Shown here: positions 47,624-55,988 of the stretch, piece after piece
How the letters are laid out: the number at the start of each line of letters is the position of its first letter
How positions within the stretch are numbered: the first letter of the stretch is position 1
Origin: Pseudomonas oryzihabitans
GTDB lineage: Bacteria; Pseudomonadota; Gammaproteobacteria; Pseudomonadales; Pseudomonadaceae
Reading direction: 5' to 3'
Length of the DNA stretch: 64,000 bases
NCBI RefSeq assembly: GCF_014522265.1
Contig: NZ_CP017024.1
Location: 1,516,001 to 1,580,000, forward strand
Program-made: the position numbers and the translations under genes
Notes under the pieces: generated by a model
What the model was told of the DNA's origin: nothing
Database searches by the model: none
Seen by the model: only the letters and a program-made list of their open reading frames with translations

Positions 47624-48514
47624 ATGAAGCCTCGTCATCGACTCGCCGTTCTCTGCCTGGGTGGCAGCCTCGCCGTCACGGGCTGCTCCAACATGTCGCA
47701 GAACGAATGGCTCAATCAGGAAAACGTCGGCACCGTGGTCGGGGCAGCGGCCGGCATCCTTGTTGGCAGCCAGATCGGTGGTGGCAGTGGCCGTACCGCC
47801 GCCATGCTGGCCGGCGCCCTCGCCGGTGGCGCCCTGGGCAAGACCCTTGGGGCCAAGCTCGACCAGCGTGATCGCGAGGCCCTGGCCGTGCAGACGCAAA
47901 AGGCGCTGGAGCACGCCCAGGATGGTCAGGTGACCACCTGGACCTCCGACCACAGCGGCGCCACCGCCCGCATCGTGCCGGTGGCGACCGAGACCGAAGC
48001 CCGCCAGGTGGCGGTCAAGCGCACGCCCAAGGTGCAGAAGGTCGAGCAGTTGACCCTGCTCAACAAGCCCTATCAGTCGATCAAGTCGGCCAATCTGCGC
48101 GCCGCACCCAACGACAATGCCGCCAAGGTCGGCGGACTGCCCACGGGTACGCGCTTCACCGCCCTGGGCCGTACCGGCAACGACTGGATCGCCGTGGGCC
48201 GCAAGGGCGTGACCATCGGCTATGTCTACGCGCCCCTGGTGACTCCGGCGACCACTGCCACGCTGGCGACCGCTGGCAAGACCAAGGCTCAACCGGCACC
48301 CGCGGTGGATCTGGATACCCTGGACGTGGCCAGCGCCAAGCAGCAGGGCGTGGACCTCGATGCCGCCGATCTCGATGCCGCGCCGGTGCAGGACAAGGTC
48401 GCCGCCAAGACCACCTGCCGCACCCTGAACTACAGCCTGAGCCAGGACGGTCAGCAGGATCAGCAGACCACCAAGGCCTGCCAGGCCGCTGACGGTGCCT
48501 GGGAACTGATCTAA
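47624..48514 (+). CDS. Glycine-zipper and SH3-domain lipoprotein
   Basis: A 296-residue outer-envelope lipoprotein. Lipobox 'LAVTGC' gives Cys21 as lipidated residue. Residues about 36-75 are a glycine zipper ('VVGAAAGILVGSQIGGGSGRTAAMLAGALAGGALGKTLG'), like OmpA-type or Rcp motifs that insert in membranes. About 150-205 resemble a bacterial SH3 fold ('SANLRAAPNDNAAKVGGLPTGTRFTALGRTGNDWIAVG'). Start ATG follows GGAAAGGA. First of three same-strand genes spaced 12 and -1 bases apart. No precise role can be assigned. Confidence 0.85.
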   Translation: MKPRHRLAVLCLGGSLAVTGCSNMSQNEWLNQENVGTVVGAAAGILVGSQIGGGSGRTAAMLAGALAGGALGKTLGAKLDQRDREALAVQTQKALEHAQDGQVTTWTSDHSGATARIVPVATETEARQVAVKRTPKVQKVEQLTLLNKPYQSIKSANLRAAPNDNAAKVGGLPTGTRFTALGRTGNDWIAVGRKGVTIGYVYAPLVTPATTATLATAGKTKAQPAPAVDLDTLDVASAKQQGVDLDAADLDAAPVQDKVAAKTTCRTLNYSLSQDGQQDQQTTKACQAADGAWELI

Positions 48515-48526
48515 GGAAGGATGACC

Positions 48527-50350
48527 ATGAAACCCACCCTGCTGGCCCTGACGCTGCTGGCCACGGCCACGGCTGCCCAGGCCGAAAGCACTCGCCTCGC
48601 CTATTCCAAGGCCGAAGACGTCGAGGTCTTCGTCGATCACCCTGCAACCGCCTGGTGCGCCCCCGACCTGGCGCTGCGCTTCGTCTATGGCAAGCCTGCC
48701 GAGGCCGTGGCCATCGAACGCCTGATGCCCAAGATCGGCGCATTGCTCGGCAAGCAGTGCGACCAGGCCGAACGCCTGACTTGGACGGCGACCGGTACCA
48801 CCGACGCCCGGCTGAACGGCACGGCCACCAAGGCCACGGCCTGGACGGCGCAAGTACAGAATCCGGCTGCCGTCGCCGCAGCTCCTGCTCCGGCCGCCGT
48901 CGAGCCGCCCAAGGCGGCGCCTGAGACGGCAAGGCCCGCCACTCCCCCGGTAGTCCCAGAGGCACCGGCACCCGCAGCTCCGCCGGCCCCGGTTGCTGAG
49001 TCGGCACCTGCCGCGCCGGCCAAGGTCGAGCCTGCACCTGCGGCAGCCAAGGCGCCTGTCGGCCAGATCGCCACCGATTTCGATGTCGCCGGCTGGCGCC
49101 CGGGCGATGGCGAAGCCGAACTCGCCAAGAGCGACTTCATCACTACCCTCAAGGACAGCCAGGGTTGCGCCTTCAGCGTTCCCTTCAAGGCCGAGGAAGA
49201 CAGCCGCTACCTGCAGGTTCGCTCCAGTGGTATCCGTTGCGAGAACGGCCTGGCCCAGGGCGAGGGTGAACTCGCCCTGGAGCGGAGCGACGGCAAGCAA
49301 TTGCAGCACTGGAAGGGTTTCTTCCTCAACGGACTGCCGCTGGACAAGCCCCTGCCGCCGCTGCGCTTTGTCGGCTTCGATAGCCAAAAGCAGGCGCTGT
49401 TCCTGCTGGCCAGCGATCCGGCGACCGCCAGCTACAGCCTGCTGCGCCTTGGTCACAGCTATCGCGGCCAGTGGTCGACCAGCGCACCGGATGTGCTGTT
49501 CGTGACCGGGAACAGCGAGCAATTCCGGCAGCTCGACCAGATCCGCCCCATCATCGCGAAGACCCAGCAACAGCTCGACGCGCTGGACACGCTGATTCCG
49601 CACTTCACCTTCCTGGCCGTGCGCGACTTCACCAAGGGCATCTTTACCCGCCCCTGGAACAGCAACGAATCCAGTCAGGACTTCTGGCTGTATCGCGTCA
49701 ATGTCGACCGCAACTGGCGCAGCAAGGCCTGGCAGTTCAATCCCGAGCAGGCCACCAACTACCTGTTCATGTGGGACGAGAAGCAGGCGCGCCAGCGCGA
49801 GCAGGCCGAGCGCGAGCGTGAACGCGAAGCCCGGCAGGCACGGATGCAGCAGGCGTTCCGTGCCCGTGAGCAGCTCGCCACCTTCGAACGCCTGACCCAG
49901 GAAGCGCGCAGCAATCCCCAGGCGCTGCTGGCTCGCCAGGTCAACGACGTGCGCTATACCGCAGGCGGCGGAGGTGGCTATGCCGCCCTGGTCGGCGGCG
50001 AGACCCGACCGGTACGCCTGATCGCCAGGGTCACCAAGACGAATAGCGACGGCTGGAGCCTCGACTATCCCTATCCGATCCAGGCGCAGGTACCGGCCGG
50101 CATCCCGGCCAAGACCGGCTGGTATGTCCTGAGCGGCACCCTGCAGCTCGATCCGAAGGCGCGTGACGCCGACGACCTGCCCCTGACGCACCTGACGGCC
50201 AAGGTCGTGCAGCCCTGTACCAGCGAAGGCTGCAGCGACCTGCGCGATCCCCTGGCGCTGGCACGGGTGCAATTCGAAGATCCCGCCTGGACCCCCGAGG
50301 CGGCCCGCCAACAGCTCAAGGATGCCGGTCTCGGCGAGGAGCGCTTCTGA
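48527..50350 (+). CDS. Exported protein of unknown function with Pro/Ala-rich linker
   Basis: A 607-residue precursor with Sec signal (MKPTLLALTLLATATAAQA). About 105-170 is a Pro-Ala linker (repeated 'PAPAAP'), then a globular region about 180-410, a charged helical stretch about 420-465 ('ARQREQAERERER'), and a C-terminal domain about 480-560. Two Cys near 'CTSEGCSDL' may be disulfide bonded. ATG 48527 was preferred over 48521 because AAGGAAGG is six bases away. I do not recognise the family. Coupled to the following gene by TGATG. Confidence 0.75.
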   Translation: MKPTLLALTLLATATAAQAESTRLAYSKAEDVEVFVDHPATAWCAPDLALRFVYGKPAEAVAIERLMPKIGALLGKQCDQAERLTWTATGTTDARLNGTATKATAWTAQVQNPAAVAAAPAPAAVEPPKAAPETARPATPPVVPEAPAPAAPPAPVAESAPAAPAKVEPAPAAAKAPVGQIATDFDVAGWRPGDGEAELAKSDFITTLKDSQGCAFSVPFKAEEDSRYLQVRSSGIRCENGLAQGEGELALERSDGKQLQHWKGFFLNGLPLDKPLPPLRFVGFDSQKQALFLLASDPATASYSLLRLGHSYRGQWSTSAPDVLFVTGNSEQFRQLDQIRPIIAKTQQQLDALDTLIPHFTFLAVRDFTKGIFTRPWNSNESSQDFWLYRVNVDRNWRSKAWQFNPEQATNYLFMWDEKQARQREQAEREREREARQARMQQAFRAREQLATFERLTQEARSNPQALLARQVNDVRYTAGGGGGYAALVGGETRPVRLIARVTKTNSDGWSLDYPYPIQAQVPAGIPAKTGWYVLSGTLQLDPKARDADDLPLTHLTAKVVQPCTSEGCSDLRDPLALARVQFEDPAWTPEAARQQLKDAGLGEERF

Positions 50351-51357
50351 TGAAACGGACTCTCAACGTCAAACTCCTGGCCGGTGCGGCGCTGGTCGTG
50401 GTGGTCGGTGGCTATTTCGGTCTCAAGGCCTACGCTGCTCATGTCGCCGACGGACGTCTGCGCGACTGGCTGTTCGAACACCACCTGCAGGACCGGATCA
50501 GCTGGCAGTCGCTGTCCTCCTCACCGCTGGGTGGCACGATCAAGCTGCACGAGGTGCGCATCAGCGATGGGCCGAGCATCGCCCAGCTGACCCTCTCCGA
50601 CCTCAAGGACGAACCCGCCCACCGCCGGGCTGATGTCCAGTTCGAAGGCGTGGCCTTTCCGCCCGACGCCAAGGGGCGCTCGACGGCGCTGCACCTGCCT
50701 TTGGTTGGCGGTCTGTTGCTCGCCAGCGGACGCGCCGAACTGGCGCCCTTCTCCGGCCGACTGAAATGGAACGTCGAGGATGAGCTGGCCGACATCGGCC
50801 TGACCCTGGACCTGCCGGAGCTGTTGGACGTGGACGCGAGCCTGTCGCTGAGCCAGGTCCGCCGCCTGGCCGAAGACCTGAGCGAACTCGCCGACAGTGG
50901 CCAGGAGGAGAACCGGCGCGGTCTGCTGTCGCCCTTCGCTCTGCTGGGCGGGCTGCAGCAGGGCGCGCAACGTGCCGAGCTCAAGGGCTTGCAGGTGGAC
51001 GTCAGGGATCAAGGCTATTTCAAGCGCAGTCTGGCCCTGACCCGCCGCTATCTGCCGCTCGACCCTACCGCGGGCGACTTCGACAAGCAGCGTGACCGGG
51101 CGCTGGCCGCGGTGCACCAGCAGCAGCGCAATGACTGCCTGCAGGACTTCAAGAACCTGGGTGCGCGCGGCAGGGACCTCTGCAAGAGCCTGGTCGATCT
51201 GGCCGCCGGCGAGGAAGACGGTCTGCGGGTGAGTCTTGCGCCCAAGGAACGCGTGCGTCTGGGCGATACCCTGGCCGTGGCGCTGACCGCGGCCCTGGAT
51301 CCCGCTGGCGCCTCCGGTCTGCTGGACCGTCTCAATCTGGAGTCGAAAAGTCTCTGA
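50350..51357 (+). CDS. Membrane-anchored protein of unknown function
   Basis: A 335-residue protein with one N-terminal membrane helix (about 7-30, 'LLAGAALVVVVGGYFGLKAY') and a large periplasmic part. 'ISWQSLSSSPLGGTIKLHEVRIS' and 'ELKGLQVDVRDQGY' recall AsmA/DUF945-type envelope proteins with beta-rich repeats, but the match is loose. Its ATG overlaps the preceding stop by one base. Converges on the MocR gene. Function unknown; co-occurrence with a lipoprotein and an exported protein suggests an envelope complex. Confidence 0.75.
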   Translation: MKRTLNVKLLAGAALVVVVGGYFGLKAYAAHVADGRLRDWLFEHHLQDRISWQSLSSSPLGGTIKLHEVRISDGPSIAQLTLSDLKDEPAHRRADVQFEGVAFPPDAKGRSTALHLPLVGGLLLASGRAELAPFSGRLKWNVEDELADIGLTLDLPELLDVDASLSLSQVRRLAEDLSELADSGQEENRRGLLSPFALLGGLQQGAQRAELKGLQVDVRDQGYFKRSLALTRRYLPLDPTAGDFDKQRDRALAAVHQQQRNDCLQDFKNLGARGRDLCKSLVDLAAGEEDGLRVSLAPKERVRLGDTLAVALTAALDPAGASGLLDRLNLESKSL

Positions 51358-51366
51358 CGGCAGCGC

Positions 51367-52782
51367 TCAGGCCCAGGCTTCCCGCAGCCTGGCCAGCGCC
51401 TCGACGATCCGCGTCTCCGGCACCGCCGCGAAGCCCAGCACCAGTCCGGCGCGGGCGTCGGGCGGGGTCGGGCCCTCGGCCAGCCAGTAGCGCGACAGCG
51501 CATTGAGTTCCACCCCGACCGCGGCCGCCCGGGTCACCAGCTCGGCTTCGCGGGCCAGGTGGGTGACCGGCAGGCACAGATGCAGGCCGGCCACCGGGAC
51601 GCCCGGCGGGGCGCAGCCGGCAACCGCTGGCCAGCCGGCCAGCAGGGCATCGCGGCGATTGCGCGCGGCCCGTCGCATGCGGCGGATGTGGCGCTGGAAG
51701 TGGCCCTGTTCGATGAAATCGGCCATGACCGTCTGGGTGGCGCTGTCGAGATGGCGGATGCCGGCCCGTTGCAGCTCCAGCAGCGCCGGCAGCAGCGCGG
51801 GCGGGGCCACCAGATAGCCCAGGCGCAGGCCGGGAAAGGCGATCTTGGAAAAGGTGCCGACATAGAGCACCCGACCGTGGCGATCCAAGGCGGCCAGGGG
51901 CGCCAGCGGCGCGCCCTGGTAGCGGTACTCGCCGTCGTAGTCGTCCTCGACGATCCAGCCGTCGGCCTGCCGCGCCCAGTCCAGCAGCGCCAGGCGGCGC
52001 GGCAGGGACAGTACCGCGCCGGTGGGATACTGGTGCGACGGGGTGACATAGACCAGCTGGCAGTCCGGCAGTCCTGCCAGCTGCTCCACCATCAGCCCGG
52101 CCCCATCCACCGCAACGCCCTGCAACCGCGCCCCGCCACTCTGCAAGGCCAGACCCGCGGCGCGATAGCCGGGATCCTCCATGGCCGCCCGGGCTCCGGG
52201 CGCCAGCAGCAACCGGGCGCAGAGTTCGATGGCCTGCTGGGCGCCGCTGGTGATGAGGATCTGCTCGGGTGCGCAGACCAGGCCCCGCGCCTGGCGCAGG
52301 TAGGCACAGAGCAGGCGGCGCAGCCGCGGTTCGCCGCCGGGTTCGCGATAGCCCAGCAGCGCCGGCTCCGGCTGGCGCCAGAAACGCTGTTGCAGCCGCG
52401 CCCAGGTGGCGAAGGGAAACAGATCCACCGCCGGCAGGCCGACCCGAAAGGCGCACGGTGCGCCGGGCGGCACACTGGCCGGGGGCACGGGTGTCGTCCT
52501 GGCCGTTGCTTCGGGAGCGGCCAGCGCCCGGGTGACGGGCGCGACATAGGTACCGTCACCCAGGCGACTGTCGAGAAAACCCTCGGCCAGGAGCTGCTCG
52601 TAGGCGGCGGTCACGGTATTGCGCGAGATCCCCAGCAACCGCGCCAGTTCACGACTGGCCGGCAGCCGTACCCCGGCGGCCAGCTCACCGGCCAGGATGC
52701 GCTCGCGCAGGCCCTGGTAGAGCTGGCGCGCCAGGCCCTGACCCGGCTCCAGCAACAGCCCCGACGGCTCGAATCCCAGCAT
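51367..52782 (-). CDS. MocR-family regulator (GntR HTH fused to aminotransferase domain)
   Basis: A 471-residue regulator. GntR winged HTH about 15-80 ('RILAGELAAGVRLPASRELARLLGISRNTVTAAYEQLLAEGFL'), linker about 80-110, then a fold-type I PLP domain with 'SGAQQAIELCARLL', 'VYVTPSHQYPTG' and the PLP lysine in 'YVGTFSKIAFPGLRLGY'. Divergent from a PaiB-GNAT-GNAT operon, with direct repeats between, so it likely controls that operon and itself. Confidence 0.93.
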   Translation of the reverse strand: MLGFEPSGLLLEPGQGLARQLYQGLRERILAGELAAGVRLPASRELARLLGISRNTVTAAYEQLLAEGFLDSRLGDGTYVAPVTRALAAPEATARTTPVPPASVPPGAPCAFRVGLPAVDLFPFATWARLQQRFWRQPEPALLGYREPGGEPRLRRLLCAYLRQARGLVCAPEQILITSGAQQAIELCARLLLAPGARAAMEDPGYRAAGLALQSGGARLQGVAVDGAGLMVEQLAGLPDCQLVYVTPSHQYPTGAVLSLPRRLALLDWARQADGWIVEDDYDGEYRYQGAPLAPLAALDRHGRVLYVGTFSKIAFPGLRLGYLVAPPALLPALLELQRAGIRHLDSATQTVMADFIEQGHFQRHIRRMRRAARNRRDALLAGWPAVAGCAPPGVPVAGLHLCLPVTHLAREAELVTRAAAVGVELNALSRYWLAEGPTPPDARAGLVLGFAAVPETRIVEALARLREAWA

Positions 52783-52784
52783 GG

Positions 52785-52814
52785 ATTGGCACCCTGAAAG
52801 TCATGGAAATTGGC
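52785..52814. promoter_or_regulatory. Candidate MocR operator, direct repeats ATTGGC
   Basis: ATTGGC occurs at 52785 and 52809, 24 bases apart, followed by similar bases (ACCCTGAAA and TCTTACAGG). MocR proteins bind spaced direct repeats. The inverted pair GGCTC...GAGCC (52812-52828) overlaps the second. Confidence 0.45.
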
Positions 52815-52872
52815 TCTTACAGGGAGCCAAAGGCGACCTTAGCATGGCTGGACGTCGCTGGAGTTCCTGCCC

Positions 52873-53505
52873 ATGTATCCCAATCCCGCCTTTCGCCTCG
52901 AAGACCTGCCCAGGTTGCACCAGCATCTGCGCGATCATGCCCTGGCGCTGCTCATCAGCCAGACCGACGCCGGTCCGCTGGTCAGCCATCTGCCGCTCTG
53001 GCTGGCGCCCGACGAGGGTCCCTGTGGCACCCTCTACGGCCATCTGGCGCGCAGCAATCCCCAGGCCCAGGCGCTGGTCGAGGCAGGCCAGGCGCTGGCG
53101 GTGTTTCAGGGCCCCCAGGCCTACGTCAGCCCGGCCTTCTATCCCGGCAAGGCCGAACATGGCCGGGTGGTGCCGACCTGGAACTACCAGGCCGTGCACG
53201 CCCGCGGCAGCGTCGAGGTGTTCGATGACCCCGAGCGACTGCTACAGCTGCTGGAACGCCTCACCGACCAGCACGAAGCCGGGCGTGCCCGCCCCTGGCA
53301 GGTCGCGGATGCGCCCGCGGATTATGTCCAGGGCATGCTGCGCGCCATCCGCGGCCTGCGCCTGCCGCTGGACAGTCTCCAGGGCATCGCCAAGCTCAGC
53401 CAGAATCGCAACGCCGCCGATCGCGAAGGCGTCCGCCAGGGACTGGCCGCCAGCCTGGTACCCGGCGACCAGGCGCTGGCCGTCCTGATCCCCTCTCTCG
53501 CCTGA
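52873..53505 (+). CDS. FMN-binding negative transcriptional regulator (PaiB family)
   Basis: A 210-residue split-barrel flavin-binding-fold protein. 'MYPNPAFRLEDLPRLHQHLRDHALALLIS' and 'PLVSHLPLWLAPDEG' form the N-terminal part, 'GPQAYVSPAFYPGKAEHGRVVPTWNYQAVHARG' is the PaiB signature, and 'SQNRNAADREGV' the C-terminal one. Despite the name its biochemistry is poorly defined. First of three genes with short gaps to two acetyltransferases. Confidence 0.92.
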   Translation: MYPNPAFRLEDLPRLHQHLRDHALALLISQTDAGPLVSHLPLWLAPDEGPCGTLYGHLARSNPQAQALVEAGQALAVFQGPQAYVSPAFYPGKAEHGRVVPTWNYQAVHARGSVEVFDDPERLLQLLERLTDQHEAGRARPWQVADAPADYVQGMLRAIRGLRLPLDSLQGIAKLSQNRNAADREGVRQGLAASLVPGDQALAVLIPSLA

Positions 53506-53519
53506 CCCTGGAGCCACCC

Positions 53520-53969
53520 ATGACCATCCGCCCCCTGAGCGAAGCCGATCACGCCGTCTGGCACGCGTTGTGGCAGGCCTACCTGGCCTTCTACGAGACC
53601 CGGCTGCCGGAAACCACCTATGCCCGCACCTGGCAACGGCTGCTTGACCCCGCCCAGCCCCTGCACGGCGCCCTGGCCTGGGACGGCGAGCGCCCCCTGG
53701 GCCTGGTGCACTTCATCTATCACCCGTCCTGCTGGACCGAAACCGACTACTGCTACCTGCAGGATCTCTATGTCGCCGAGGATTACCGCGGCGGCGGCCT
53801 GGGCCGCGCCCTGATCGAGCACGTCTACGCCCGCGCCGCAGCGGACGGCTGCGACCGGGTGCACTGGCTGACCCAGGAGACCAACTACCCGGGGCGTCAG
53901 CTCTATGATCGCATCGCCACCCGCTCCGGTTTCATCCAGTACCGCCACCTGCTGGGAGACAGACCATGA
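53520..53969 (+). CDS. GNAT family N-acetyltransferase
   Basis: A 149-residue single GNAT domain. The CoA-binding loop is 'LQDLYVAEDYRGGGLGRALIEHV' (R/Q-x-x-G-x-G/A pattern), and 'DRVHWLTQETNYPGRQLYDRIATRSGFIQYR' is motif B. GGAG before ATG. ATGA overlap with the next gene. Substrate unknown; polyamines or amino groups are reasonable in a PaiB context. Confidence 0.9.
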   Translation: MTIRPLSEADHAVWHALWQAYLAFYETRLPETTYARTWQRLLDPAQPLHGALAWDGERPLGLVHFIYHPSCWTETDYCYLQDLYVAEDYRGGGLGRALIEHVYARAAADGCDRVHWLTQETNYPGRQLYDRIATRSGFIQYRHLLGDRP

Positions 53970-54637
53970 CCCCGCTCGACTGGACCCCGGCCCAGCCGCC
54001 CCAGCCCCGCTTGCTGCAGGGTCGCCATGTACGTCTGGAACCCCTGAACCCTCAGCGTCACGGCGACGATCTCTGGGAGGCCCTGCACGACCAGGACCCG
54101 GCCCTGTGGGACTATCTGCCCTATGGCCCCTTCACCGAGCGGGCGGTCTTCGACACCTGGCTGGCGGGCCTGGCCCAGGGGCGCGATCCCTTGTTCTACG
54201 TTGTGGTGGATCCCCGCCATGGCCGCGCCCTGGGGCAACTCAGCCTGATGAGCATCGTCCCCGAACACGGCAGCATCGAGATCGGCCATGTCGCCTTTGG
54301 CGGGCGCCTGCAGCGCACGCCCCTGGCCACCGAAGCCTTCTATCTGCTGATGCAGGAAGCCTTCGCCCTCGGCTATCGGCGCCTGGAGTGGAAGTGCGAC
54401 GACGCCAATGCCCGCTCGAAGCGCGCCGCCGAGCGGCTGGGGATGCGCGCTGAAGGCCTCTTTCGTCAGCACCGGGTGGTCAAGGGCCGCAACCGCGACA
54501 CCGCCTGGTTCAGCCTGCTGGATCACGAATGGCCCGTGGTGGACGCCGGCTTCCGGCGCTGGCTGGCGGCGGAAAATTTCGATGCCGAAGGGCGCCAGCT
54601 CAGCGCCCTGGCTGTAAGCGCCGGACGGACCGGCTGA
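53966..54637 (+). CDS. GNAT family N-acetyltransferase (RimJ/RimL type)
   Basis: A 223-residue protein in the RimJ/RimL branch: 'GRHVRLEPLNPQRHGDDLWEAL' opens the fold, 'GSIEIGHVAFGGRLQRTPLATEAFYLLMQEAF' holds motif A and 'RLEWKCDDANARSKRAAERLGMRAEGLFRQH' motif B. Coupled by ATGA to the previous gene. The long N-terminus and 'WFSLLDHEW' are common to the YjcK-like group. Converges on the CBS gene. Confidence 0.9.
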   Translation: MTPLDWTPAQPPQPRLLQGRHVRLEPLNPQRHGDDLWEALHDQDPALWDYLPYGPFTERAVFDTWLAGLAQGRDPLFYVVVDPRHGRALGQLSLMSIVPEHGSIEIGHVAFGGRLQRTPLATEAFYLLMQEAFALGYRRLEWKCDDANARSKRAAERLGMRAEGLFRQHRVVKGRNRDTAWFSLLDHEWPVVDAGFRRWLAAENFDAEGRQLSALAVSAGRTG

Positions 54638-54641
54638 CCCG

Positions 54642-55076
54642 TCACTCGCCGCGGATATAACCCTCCAGATGGCGAATCAGCTCCGCCTGCTGGACGGTGG
54701 TGGCCTTGACCAGATCGCCGATGGACAGCAGCCCGATCAGCTTGCCGTTGCCCATCACCGGCAGGTGGCGCAGGTGGTGGTCGGTCATCATCTGCATGCA
54801 GTCGCCCACGGTCTGCTGCGGCAGTACGATGATGACCGCCTCGGTCATGATCTCGCTGACCGGGGTCGCATAGGAGGAACGTCCCTGCAGGGCCACCTTG
54901 CGCGCATAGTCTCGCTCGCTGACGATGCCCACCAGCTCGCCGTCGCGCATCACCGGCAGCGCCCCGACGTTCTTTTCCGCCATCAGCCGCAGGGCGTCGA
55001 GCACCCAGGCGTCGGGGGCGATGGTGTAGACGTCCTGCTGGGTCTTCAGGGCGAGCAACTGGGCGACGGTTTTCAT
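54642..55076 (-). CDS. CBS domain-containing protein
   Basis: A 144-residue protein with two CBS motifs: about 8-60 ('AWVLDALRLMAEKNVGALPVMRDGELVGIVSERDYARK') and about 73-130 ('QTVGDCMQMMTDHHLRHLPVMGNGKLIGLLSIGDLVK'). Stand-alone CBS pairs bind adenine nucleotides. AGGAGAACC precedes the ATG. Partner unknown. Confidence 0.92.
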   Translation of the reverse strand: MKTVAQLLALKTQQDVYTIAPDAWVLDALRLMAEKNVGALPVMRDGELVGIVSERDYARKVALQGRSSYATPVSEIMTEAVIIVLPQQTVGDCMQMMTDHHLRHLPVMGNGKLIGLLSIGDLVKATTVQQAELIRHLEGYIRGE

Positions 55077-55142
55077 TGTGGTTCTCCTGAGGTGAGGCGA
55101 GCGTGACCGGAAACGCCTGGCAGGGCCGGTCAGCCGATTACA

Positions 55143-55988
55143 TCAGGCCACCTGAACGCCCTTGTCGCCCGAACGACGTCGATCCCGCCACAGGCGCCAT
55201 GCCAGGGCCAACAGGAAACCGGCCGTCAGCAACACCACCAGGGTGGGCGCCGGCGCGCTGTCCCAGACCAGGCTCAGCAGCACCCCGCCCAGTGCTGCCG
55301 TCACGGCCAGCGCGGTGGCCACCAGCAACATCCAGCCAAAGGAGCGGGTCAGCAGGAAGGCGGTGGCGCCGGGGGCGATCAACAGCGCCACCACTGGCAC
55401 CATGCCCACCGCCTGCAGGGCGCCGACCACGGTCAGGGCGATCAGGCCGAGCAGGCCGTAGTGCAGCAGCCCTACCCGCAGGCCCAGGGCCCGTGCCTGG
55501 GCCGCATCGAAGGCCAGCACCAGCAGGTCGCGCCAGCGACAGGCCAGCCCCAGCACCACCAGGGCGGCGATCACCGCCATCTGCCAGAAGGCCTCCGGGG
55601 TCACTCCCAGCAGATCGCCGAGCAGGATGTGGTCCAGGTGCAGCTCGGTGGGCAGCCGGGCGTGCAGCACCAGGCCCAGGCCGAACATGCCGGAGAAGAC
55701 CACGCCCATGAGGGTGTCCTGCTTTACCCGGCTGTGGCGCTTGAGATAGCCGGTGGCCAGGGCGCAACCCAGTCCCGCGACAAAGGCGCCCGCCACCAGC
55801 GGCGCGCCCAGCGCCGACGCCAGCACCAGGCCGGGAAACACCGCGTGGGCAATGGCATCGCCCAGCAACGCCCAGCCCTTGAGCACCAGAAAGCAGGACA
55901 GCAGTGCCGCGGGCACCGCTACCAGCACGGCCATCAGCAGTGCCTGGCGCATGAAGTCGACTTCCAGGGTCAGCCACAGCCAGTCCAT
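55143..55988 (-). CDS. sitD: Manganese/iron ABC transporter permease (SitD-like)
   Basis: A 281-residue ABC-3 family permease with eight or so helices. 'FLVLKGWALLGDAIAHAVFPGLVLA' is the family signature, 'GVTPEAFWQMAVIAALVVL' and 'PVVALLIAPGATAFLLTRSF' the later ones. Last gene of the sit operon; its ATG overlaps the sitC stop by one base (TGATG). Confidence 0.9.
   Translation of the reverse strand: MDWLWLTLEVDFMRQALLMAVLVAVPAALLSCFLVLKGWALLGDAIAHAVFPGLVLASALGAPLVAGAFVAGLGCALATGYLKRHSRVKQDTLMGVVFSGMFGLGLVLHARLPTELHLDHILLGDLLGVTPEAFWQMAVIAALVVLGLACRWRDLLVLAFDAAQARALGLRVGLLHYGLLGLIALTVVGALQAVGMVPVVALLIAPGATAFLLTRSFGWMLLVATALAVTAALGGVLLSLVWDSAPAPTLVVLLTAGFLLALAWRLWRDRRRSGDKGVQVA

Noticed and set aside
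47579-50311. A 910-codon minus-strand frame
   Set aside because: Mirrors the lipoprotein and exported-protein genes on the plus strand, which have signal peptides and ribosome sites. The antisense product is low-complexity.
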